In this document: positions 53,881 to 64,000 of the stretch, piece after piece | Position numbering within the stretch: position 1 is the first letter of the stretch | Layout of the letters: every line of letters begins with the position of its first letter | NCBI RefSeq assembly: GCF_028743495.1 | Contig: NZ_CP117968.1 | DNA from: Allobacillus halotolerans | GTDB lineage: Bacteria; Bacillota; Bacilli; Bacillales; Alkalibacillaceae | DNA length: 64,000 nt | Strand: one strand, 5' to 3' | The notes under the pieces: generated by a model | Told to the model about the DNA's origin: nothing | The model's database searches: none | Seen by the model: the letters and a program-made list of their open reading frames with translations, nothing else | Made by a program: the position numbers and the translations under genes

Positions 53881-54642
53881 TTAATTGATTGGCTCGAGGT
53901 CGATTTGAGCAGGTGAAAGAAGCTCGGTCACTGTGACAAATTGAAATTCCTCGGCTTCTTTTTGTTCAATGATTTGTTCCACGACTTCTGGTGCCTTCTT
54001 TAAATCATCCCGGATTGGCATAACAATAATATCGCCACTACTCGTTCCGCTGGCTATTTGTTTGCTGATGGTTTCCGCATGCTGCTTCTTATTCACATCT
54101 GCGTATACGCTCCAAAAAACAGTTCGGTAACCTAGCTTATGAATTTGTTCCGTCACTAACTCGGAATATTTGTTTTCAGGTACACGTACATACTGAAGCG
54201 GTTCATAGTCAAGATTTTTTAAAACAGTTTCGCCCCGCTCGATATCTTCCTTGATATAATCCAGCGAACGACCTTCATAAGACTTGTCCGAAAAACCGAG
54301 CAAACCAAGCTCATGATTTTCTTCAACAATCCACTCAGCTAATTCTTCATTGCGAAGAGCCCATTCTCCGTTCACGAAAAACGTGGCTTTGACTTGTTTT
54401 TCATCTAATACATTCATGACATCGACAATGATATCGTCTCCCCACGGTACATTAAATGTCAAAGCGATTTCTTTCTCTTCCTTCAAACTTTTCGTAATCG
54501 CACCCTCATTCACAGTCTGGTCCTGAGTGACATTTTCGAATATGTAATCGTTGGATAGTTGAATGGTAATTGCAAACAATAAAAGTAATGAAAGCACGGC
54601 AACCCACTTTTTCCAGCTTGTCCAATTGAATGTGTAAAACAT
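53881..54642 (-). CDS. pdaB: PdaB-like polysaccharide deacetylase-fold protein
   Basis: A 253-residue protein with one N-terminal helix (residues ~12-34) and a NodB-fold domain. It holds the PdaB position in the cwlD-kbaA block. Key sites are altered: motif 1 reads IALTFNVPWGDD instead of a TFDDG-type sequence, the motif 2 region reads ELGLLGFSDKSY without histidines, and the motif 3 region reads VRVPENKY instead of R-PP-G. It is probably without deacetylase activity or has a different one. ATG at 54642 is preferred for spacing to AAGGA. Confidence 0.75.
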   Translation of the reverse strand: MFYTFNWTSWKKWVAVLSLLLLFAITIQLSNDYIFENVTQDQTVNEGAITKSLKEEKEIALTFNVPWGDDIIVDVMNVLDEKQVKATFFVNGEWALRNEELAEWIVEENHELGLLGFSDKSYEGRSLDYIKEDIERGETVLKNLDYEPLQYVRVPENKYSELVTEQIHKLGYRTVFWSVYADVNKKQHAETISKQIASGTSSGDIIVMPIRDDLKKAPEVVEQIIEQKEAEEFQFVTVTELLSPAQIDLEPIN

Positions 54643-54722
54643 AGATCCCATTCCTTCTTTGAATTCTATTAATTACGTTGGGACGTTCGTAAAACGCATA
54701 CTCTGAAATAAAAGAGGAGTAG

Positions 54723-54932
54723 GTGGAAGAACACGAACGTCTATACCGCAATTTATTCAACAACCGTTCATTGGAAAATGTAAAAAAACACCTTCTTTTA
54801 AGCGGAAATTCTCTTTATAAATATCTATATGAATGTTTGCATATTTTTAGAATGGTTATATTACATAAAGCAGGAAGAAGAATAGAGATAATCACTTTAA
54901 AATATATAGAAATGGGTGAACATCCTTGTTAG
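54723..54932 (+). CDS. Small hypothetical protein
   Basis: A 69-residue basic protein (MEEHERLYRNLFNNRSLENV), GTG start at 54723 seven bases after AGAGGAG. It overlaps the next small gene by seven bases. Not recognised; coding status is supported mainly by the ribosome-binding site and overlap. Confidence 0.4.
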   Translation: MEEHERLYRNLFNNRSLENVKKHLLLSGNSLYKYLYECLHIFRMVILHKAGRRIEIITLKYIEMGEHPC

Positions 54933-55153
54933 GTCTATTGATTAATGAAAAAGAACAAAAAGAGCTCGAATACTTACTAAAGAAAGAAATGGACGAGCTA
55001 CTCTTTGAAGTCACATGTGATGATTTCAATGCGGAAATAAAGAATTCCATTAAAAAAAGATATATTACGCTATTCAATGTTTATAAAAGATTTGCAAACC
55101 AAAATGAATTAGTTAATTACACCCCAAGAAAGAACTTCCCCCACGTTAAGTAA
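54926..55153 (+). CDS. Small conserved-type hypothetical protein
   Basis: A 75-residue protein starting with TTG at 54926, MLGLLINEKEQKELEYLLKK, helical, with KEMDELLFEV and YITLFNVYKRFAN. Proteins of this look occur in other bacilli as short genes of unknown function, from memory. The ribosome-binding site (GGGTGAA) is modest. It lies between pdaB and the rRNA operon. Confidence 0.55.
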   Translation: MLGLLINEKEQKELEYLLKKEMDELLFEVTCDDFNAEIKNSIKKRYITLFNVYKRFANQNELVNYTPRKNFPHVK

Positions 55154-55517
55154 CTTAAGTTGTAATGACGATAGGATAGTAAGAGAAAAGAATTTAAAGT
55201 TGATCCGAGACACCTCCCGTCTTAAGAAAGTAAGTGAGAAAGGGAGGTGTGAATAATGTAAACAGACCTTTCTGTGAAGCTGAAGTACTCATCGAACTAA
55301 GAATCCACTATTGAAACCCATCCGAAAAACTGTAGTATTAGAATGGTAAGTGGGTCGGACAGATGTAACACTGCAAAGACAAAAAAGCACAAGTTTAGTC
55401 AAAAAAATAATTTTATATTTTAGTATTGATTCGTCTAAATAGATATGATATATTTATTAGCGTTGTCAGGAGATACAACGGTTTGACTCTTTTTAAAAAA
55501 AGAATTCAATAAAGTTG
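55154..55517. other. Region upstream of the rRNA promoters
   Basis: No gene. It contains a hairpin with a start-stop codon pair (55211-55258), a GTTGTC/GATACAAC short hairpin near 55464, and a weaker TTGACT near 55483 that may be part of an upstream rrn promoter. AT-rich tracts before the promoters could serve as UP elements. Confidence 0.5.
55211..55258 (+). other. SD-sequestering hairpin with start-stop codons
   Basis: ACACCTCCC (55211-55219) can pair perfectly with GGGAGGTGT (55243-55251). The second arm is a strong Shine-Dalgarno sequence, followed six bases later by ATG immediately followed by TAA (55257-55262). It may be a relic of a small gene or a regulatory leader. Confidence 0.5.
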
Positions 55518-55546
55518 TTGACAACATTTTGGAGCTATGATAAATT
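55518..55546 (+). promoter_or_regulatory. rRNA operon promoter
   Basis: TTGACA (55518-55523) and TAAATT (55541-55546) at 17-base spacing, or TATGAT at shorter spacing, about 130 bases before 16S. The leader after it contains ACCTTGAAAACTAAACAAAA, a box typical of Bacillus rrn leaders. Confidence 0.65.
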
Positions 55547-55677
55547 AAGTCTTGTCGCAAAAAACGACACACATTTCGAACCTTGAAAACTAAACAAAAT
55601 AGCCTGATGTCAATTCGGTTTCTTTCTTATTGATTGGGAAAGAAATAAACGAAATTTTTTAAGCCAATCAAACACTT

Positions 55678-57250
<1,573 letters not shown>

Positions 57251-57431
57251 ATAAGTAAGAGTGGAGCCAGCTTACTGATTTGCTGAAATATTCTGGAGTC
57301 GTAGCGAGCATATTTCTATGCCGATAAGAGATTCGGAGTATGGAAAGTCAAGTCAGTAGGACGGAAACAGATTCCACAAATGACATTAGTGCTATTTTGT
57401 TTAGTTTTGAAGGATTGAAATGCCTTCGGAT

Positions 57432-57508
57432 GGGCCTGTAGCTCAGTTGGTCAGAGCGCACGCCTGATAAGCGTGAGGTCGGTGGTTCAAGTCCACTCAG
57501 GCCCACCA
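57432..57508 (+). tRNA. tRNA-Ile (GAT)
   Basis: 77 bases with complete cloverleaf; anticodon GAT in CTGATAA; CCA encoded. It lies in the 16S-23S spacer. Confidence 0.98.
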
Positions 57509-57513
57509 TCTAA

Positions 57514-57589
57514 GGGGCCTTAGCTCAGCTGGGAGAGCGCCTGCTTTGCACGCAGGAGGTCAGCGGTTCGATCCCGCTAGGCTCCACCA
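57514..57589 (+). tRNA. tRNA-Ala (TGC)
   Basis: 76 bases, anticodon TGC in TTTGCAC, CCA encoded. Second tRNA of the 16S-23S spacer, five bases after tRNA-Ile. Confidence 0.98.
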
Positions 57590-57728
57590 TATACAACAGT
57601 TTTATTGTGTAGATTTCTGCCACATGTGGTGGAAATTTATCTATCTAAAGCTGATAAACATGTACCTTGAAAACTAGATAAGAAGCAAGCATCGAAACGA
57701 AAAGATTTAGGCGTCTTTTCACGCAAGT

Positions 57729-60658
<2,930 letters not shown>

Positions 60659-60722
60659 TACTTTATGATGTATTGCTTCTTATCTAGTTTTGAAGGTACA
60701 TGCCTTTCAAAATCATATTTGT

Positions 60723-60838
<116 letters not shown>

Positions 60839-60997
60839 ATATACATAGCAAGTCACTGAATGTCATCTTTATAGATGATTGAATAAAATATAATTGGATT
60901 TATATTTTATTTTTTTGTATAATTGGAAGCTAGGAAGCAAGACAAGCACTGAGTAGGTTGAATAAAGTGTGTGTCATATAAATTTCTCTTATTAAAT
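60839..60997. other. 5S-tRNA spacer
   Basis: AT-rich spacer without a terminator. A TTGTATAATT-type sequence near 60914 could be a weak promoter for the tRNA cluster, but read-through from rrn is the simpler explanation. Confidence 0.4.
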
Positions 60998-61072
60998 TCC
61001 AGCGTAGCTCAGTGGTAGAGCAGTTGGCTGTTAACCAATTGGTCGCAGGTTCGAATCCTGCCGCTGGAGCCA
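60998..61072 (+). tRNA. tRNA-Asn (GTT)
   Basis: 75 bases, anticodon GTT in CTGTTAA, CCA encoded. First of seven tRNAs after 5S. Confidence 0.98.
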
Positions 61073-61074
61073 TT

Positions 61075-61147
61075 GCTTCCTTAGCTCAGTCGGTAGAGCG
61101 CATCCATGGTAAGGATGAGGTCGCCGGTTCAAGTCCGGCAGGAAGCT
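61075..61147 (+). tRNA. tRNA-Thr (GGT)
   Basis: 73 bases, anticodon GGT in ATGGTAA; the CCA end is not encoded and must be added after transcription. Confidence 0.97.
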
Positions 61148-61161
61148 TTTATGTAGAACAT

Positions 61162-61233
61162 GGCCCGTTGGTCAAGTGGTTAAGACACCGCCCTTTCACG
61201 GCGGTAACACGGGTTCGAATCCCGTACGGGTCA
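61162..61233 (+). tRNA. tRNA-Glu (TTC)
   Basis: 72 bases, anticodon TTC in CTTTCAC; CCA not encoded. Confidence 0.98.
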
Positions 61234-61240
61234 TATAATC

Positions 61241-61316
61241 GGAGGATTAGCTCAGCTGGGAGAGCACCTGCCTTACAAGCAGGGGGTCGCAGGTTCAAGT
61301 CCTGCATCCTCCACCA
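61241..61316 (+). tRNA. tRNA-Val (TAC)
   Basis: 76 bases, anticodon TAC in CTTACAA; CCA encoded. Confidence 0.98.
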
Positions 61317-61321
61317 TTTAT

Positions 61322-61397
<76 letters not shown>

Positions 61398-61405
61398 TTT
61401 TAGAC

Positions 61406-61487
61406 GGAGGGGTAGCGAAGTGGCTAAACGCGGCGGACTGTAAATCCGCTCCCTCAGGGTTCGGGAGTTCGAATCTCTCCCCCTCCA
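61406..61487 (+). tRNA. tRNA-Tyr (GTA)
   Basis: 82 bases with the long variable arm of tRNA-Tyr; anticodon GTA in CTGTAAA; CCA not encoded. Confidence 0.97.
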
Positions 61488-61493
61488 TTTTAT

Positions 61494-61565
61494 TGGGCTA
61501 TAGCCAAGCGGTAAGGCAACGGGTTTTGGTCTCGTCATTCCCAGGTTCGAATCCTGGTAGCCCAG
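61494..61565 (+). tRNA. tRNA-Gln (TTG)
   Basis: 72 bases, anticodon TTG in TTTTGGT; CCA not encoded. Last tRNA before the terminator. Confidence 0.97.
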
Positions 61566-61574
61566 TATCATATG

Positions 61575-61620
61575 AAAAAGTGCTACTTAGTCATTAATTT
61601 GGCTGCGTAGCACTTTTTTG
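61575..61620 (+). terminator. Terminator of the rrn-tRNA operon
   Basis: AAAAGTGCTAC pairs with GTAGCACTTTT around a loop of about 21 bases, then TTTTTTG. Confidence 0.85.
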
Positions 61621-61672
61621 TTTCGACAGTGCGTATAGGTTGCTATCAACGATTGAATTCCTTGTTGGTAGG

Positions 61673-61724
61673 AGAGTTTTGCTCGTGGACAAACGCTCTC
61701 AATACCGGAAAGCGAATGAAAATA
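61673..61724. repeat. Diverged 52-bp repeat unit left of the IS
   Basis: CGCTCTCAATACCGGAAAGCG followed by AATGAAAATA aligns with the units at 63201-63512 (CGCTCTCAACACCGGAAGGCG, then AATGAAACTA). It is the left part of an array split by the IS256-family element. The first half of the unit is strongly diverged. Confidence 0.65.
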
Positions 61725-61820
61725 GATAAAGTCCATATAATTGTGTAAAAAGAATAGGCCATCTTTCTCTCCTGTGTTAAAGTGATTTCAACCACAAAAT
61801 ACTTTAGGAGGATGAGAAAG

Positions 61821-62996
61821 ATGACCCAAGTTAATTTTAGCCTAAATATCGATGAATTAAAAGAAAAGGTAATGGATTCAAAGCTGGATGACGTACTAAA
61901 GTCCGCTCTTGTGATGGTGTTAAATGAAATAATGTTGAAAGAGCAGGAAGAGTATTTAAAAGCTAGCCAATACGAAAGGAATGACCTAAGAACCGATTAC
62001 CGTAATGGCTTTTATGAGCGTGGCTATATGATTGGCTCATTTGAACTGAGACTATTAGTTCCCCGCACGCGCAATGGAGAGTTCGAACCAAGTGTATTCG
62101 AGCGCTATGAAAGAAGAGATCAGGCTCTCGTCTTAAGTATGTTAGAGATGGTTATTAATGGTGTTTCAACACGGAAAGTAGGCAAGATTGTAGAAGAGCT
62201 GTGTGGTAAGTCAGTCTCTAAATCCTTTGTCTCCAATCTAACTAAAAAGTTAGATCCGATTGTGAAGGAATGGCTGAATCGCCCTTTAAATGTCACGTAC
62301 TACCCTTATATTTACGCAGACGCTATGTATATCAAGGTAAGAGAAGATAATAAAGTCGTATCCAAAGCTGTCTATATCGTGGTAGGTGTCAATAAACAAA
62401 ATAAACGTGAAATCATTGGCATGGAAATCAGTCATGTCGAGTCGAAAGACGCGTGGTTGAAGGTTTTTGAAAACCTCAAAAGCAGAGGGCTACAGTCACC
62501 CAAACTACTTATTTCCGATGCTCATGCTGGATTGAAAGCCTCTGTACCGGAAGCCTTTATCGGGACAAGTTGGCAGCGATGTACCTTTCACTTAAAAAAA
62601 GATTTAATTGAGAAAATGCCCAAGAAAAACGTAAAAGAAATCAAACATGAAATGAATTTAATCTATGAAACCGTCGATCCAGATGTCGCCAGAAAACGTA
62701 AAGACCAATTCATTGAGAAATATGAAGATAAACATCCAAAAGTCTGTAGATGTCTCGAGGATGGTTTCGAAGATTCCATTCAATATATGAGCGAACCTAC
62801 AAACTATCATGTACACTTACGAACCACCAACAATCTCGAACGGATTAATCAAGAAGTCCGAAGAAGAGAACAGGTGATAAGAATCTTTCCGAACACACAA
62901 AGTGCTGTTCGATTAATTGGCGCCGTGTTAATGGATGTAGATGAAAACTTGGATTTGAAAAGAAGGTATTTACCTAAGAAGAAGATCTCTAATTAA
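61821..62996 (+). CDS. IS256-family transposase
   Basis: A 391-residue DDE transposase: D in YIYADAMYIKV, D in LLISDAHAGLKASV and E in TTNNLERINQEVRRR, with the C/H-containing TSWQRCTFHLKKDL between. ATG at 61821 follows AGGAGG; the longer frame starting at 61782 is not needed. Length and motifs look intact. Confidence 0.95.
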   Translation: MTQVNFSLNIDELKEKVMDSKLDDVLKSALVMVLNEIMLKEQEEYLKASQYERNDLRTDYRNGFYERGYMIGSFELRLLVPRTRNGEFEPSVFERYERRDQALVLSMLEMVINGVSTRKVGKIVEELCGKSVSKSFVSNLTKKLDPIVKEWLNRPLNVTYYPYIYADAMYIKVREDNKVVSKAVYIVVGVNKQNKREIIGMEISHVESKDAWLKVFENLKSRGLQSPKLLISDAHAGLKASVPEAFIGTSWQRCTFHLKKDLIEKMPKKNVKEIKHEMNLIYETVDPDVARKRKDQFIEKYEDKHPKVCRCLEDGFEDSIQYMSEPTNYHVHLRTTNNLERINQEVRRREQVIRIFPNTQSAVRLIGAVLMDVDENLDLKRRYLPKKKISN

Positions 62997-63006
62997 CGAG
63001 GATTGC

Positions 63007-63110
63007 GATTGAGCCTCCTGGCGAGTGTGATTTCTACGCCTGGCCGCCAGCTCTTTAAAAAAGAACCGGCGTGCCCGCCAGGCTATCACACCCGCCCTCT
63101 CAATCCAATC
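63007..63110. repeat. Long imperfect hairpin inside the IS, after the transposase
   Basis: GATTGAG pairs with CTCAATC, GGCG-GTGTGAT with ATCACAC-CGCC, GCCTGGC with GCCAGGC, and an inner stem joins CGCC--CTCTT to AAGA--CGGCG, in one nested ~100-base structure 10 bases after the transposase stop. It is much richer in GC than the rest of the IS. It may protect the mRNA 3' end or stop transcription, but there is no T run. Confidence 0.7.
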
Positions 63111-63200
63111 CAGATGTCAAAGATGAATAGGCTGTTTTACCCGTTGAAATCACTTGAGAGAATTTACACATAATAATGGACTTGACTTGAAAATAGATTT

Positions 63201-63530
63201 TTCCGTGTTTGATAGGCGCTCTCAACACCGGAAGGCGAGCCAAACTAGCTCCTTCCGTGCTTGATAAGCGCTCTCAACACCGGAAGGCGAATGAAACTAG
63301 CTCCTTCCGTGCTTGATAGGCGCTCTCAACACCGGAAGACGAGCCAAACTAGCTCCTTCCGTGCTTGATAGGCGCTCTCAACACCGGAAGGCGAGCCAAA
63401 ATAGCTTCTTCCGTGTTTGATAGGCGCTCTCAACACCGGAAGACGAAGAGAAAGAGTTTCTTCCGTGTTTGATAGGCGCTCTCAACACCGGAAGGCGAGC
63501 CAAAATAGCTTCTTCCGTGTTTGACAAGCA
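63201..63530. repeat. Tandem array, six 52-bp units (family B)
   Basis: Six exact 52-base units start at 63201, 63253, 63305, 63357, 63409 and 63461, followed by a decayed seventh. Each begins TTCCGTG, has GATAGGCGCTCTCAACACCG in the middle and ends AGCTCC or AGCTTC in most copies. TTCCG-TG and CACCGGAA pair, so every unit can fold as a hairpin. The period equals that of the array at 10501, and the two share GAT-AG and GCGCTCT blocks. Confidence 0.9.
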
Positions 63531-63628
63531 CTCCTAACTCCCTTCAACTCAGAAATTCATTAAACTTCAGATTAGTACTAGCTATTCTTTTAACAGAAGG
63601 AGTTCCACATCAAACAATCCACAACTTC

Positions 63629-63676
63629 TTGAATAAATATTCAATATTTTGTGCAGTTGAACCAAACTAATAATAT
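63629..63676 (+). promoter_or_regulatory. ARG box and promoter before rocF
   Basis: TTGAATAAATATTCAA (63629-63644) is a near-perfect palindrome fitting the ArgR/AhrC operator. TTGTGC (63649-63654) and TAATAT (63671-63676) at 16 bases follow, so the operator lies just upstream of the -35. AhrC activates arginine catabolism genes in Bacillus, which would fit. Confidence 0.6.
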
Positions 63677-63712
63677 GTTTAGAATGATTGCAGCAAGAGG
63701 AGGCATTCTCAA

Positions 63713-64000
63713 ATGAATAAGCTTGGAATATTAGGCGTACCGATTACAATCGGTCAACCGAATAAAGGTGCCGATTTGGGTCCTGATGCCATTAGACATG
63801 CAGGTTTATATACTGTGTTACAAAATTTGAATGCAAGTTATCAGGATTATGGTAATGTACAGATAAAAAATGAAGAAGCAAATCAAATAGATCAAGCAAC
63901 AAATTTAAAAAATTTAAATGAAGTCGCAGCTGCTAGTGAACTGACGGCCAATAAAGTTTCAGAGATGATCCAAGAGGGTCAGTTTCCACTCCTATTGGGT
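63713..64000 (+). CDS. rocF: Arginase (partial, runs off the window)
   Basis: The first 96 codons are in the window: MNKLGILGVPITIGQPNKGA, then LGPDAIRHAGL, ending FPLLLG, the N-terminal part of the arginase/ureohydrolase family. Arginase splits arginine to ornithine and urea. ATG at 63713 follows AAGAGGAGG. The manganese-binding histidine and aspartates lie beyond the window. An ARG-box palindrome lies about 70 bases upstream. Confidence 0.92.
   Translation, partial: MNKLGILGVPITIGQPNKGADLGPDAIRHAGLYTVLQNLNASYQDYGNVQIKNEEANQIDQATNLKNLNEVAAASELTANKVSEMIQEGQFPLLLG

Larger units (their letters stand above)
61725..63187 (+). mobile_element. IS256-family insertion sequence
   Basis: 1463 bases. 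The left end GATAAAGTCCATATAATTGT matches the IS256 terminus as I remember it, and the right end complements it with the block AAGTCCATTATTATGTGTAA inside imperfect ~25-bp inverted repeats. It is flanked by the 8-base direct repeat TGAAAATA (61717-61724 and 63188-63195), the target duplication size of this family. One transposase gene, apparently intact. Confidence 0.88.

Noticed and set aside
63201..63530. CRISPR array
   Set aside because: Same reasons as for the other array: no spacers and no cas genes.

Overview
The window looks like a stretch of chromosome from a spore-forming Bacillaceae, probably a salt-tolerant member of the Oceanobacillus/Virgibacillus/Halobacillus group. Four things point there: the S10-spc-alpha ribosomal protein order continuing into ecfA1-ecfA2-ecfT-truA-rplM-rpsI; the sporulation block cwlD-salA-gerD-kbaA-pdaB; a 16S gene with the 'gagcgcggga' variable region usual in that clade; and a BCCT osmolyte transporter plus lipoproteins with strongly acidic linkers. 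Species cannot be named from sequence reading alone.

Layout. 1-10.2 kb: end of rpmC, then rpsQ to rplQ with secY, adk, map, a KOW-domain gene, infA, rpmJ and rpoA, all on the plus strand. 10.2-11.1 kb: a gene-free gap with six tandem 52-bp repeats. 11.1-18.7 kb: ECF transporter module, truA, an isolated purB-purH pair, and rplM-rpsI with their own promoter. 18.7-32.8 kb: an AT-rich accessory island bounded by a ~68-bp direct repeat of the rpsI 3' end and terminator. It carries a membrane protein, a type III restriction-modification system, a class IIC group II intron fragment cut by an IS21-family element, gene remnants, a YozG/YoaS-type pair, YdbS/YdbT-type PH-domain proteins and a lipoprotein. 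32.8-50.3 kb: lineage-specific genes. These are a small protein plus nucleotidyltransferase pair (possible toxin-antitoxin), a lipoprotein, GNAT, DUF488, a phn transporter with a PhoP-box-like promoter, a 5'-nucleotidase, a universal stress protein, a cation antiporter behind a yybP-ykoY manganese riboswitch, a BCCT transporter, a TAXI-TRAP system (SBP, DUF1850, fused permease), an RDD protein and an SDR. 50.4-54.7 kb: the sporulation and germination block. 55.5-61.6 kb: an rRNA operon (16S, tRNA-Ile, tRNA-Ala, 23S, 5S) followed by seven tRNAs. 61.6-63.6 kb: a second 52-bp repeat array interrupted by an IS256-family element. 63.7 kb to the end: the start of rocF (arginase) behind an ARG-box palindrome.

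How the genes work together. The left end makes the translation and transcription machinery, SecY and Adk/Map. ECF ATPases and EcfT serve vitamin or metal uptake with S-components encoded elsewhere. The phn genes and nucleotidase suggest phosphorus scavenging under PhoP. The riboswitch ties the antiporter to Mn2+ efflux. BCCT and TAXI-TRAP handle solute uptake. The island holds the defence function.

Most interesting for follow-up: the rpsI-anchored island with no visible integrase; two 52-bp hairpin repeat families of identical period flanking highly expressed loci; a UUCG-capped terminator-like stem inside the DUF1850 coding start; the purB-purH pair as a possible collapsed pur operon; the small-protein/nucleotidyltransferase pair; and a PdaB-like protein lacking NodB catalytic residues.
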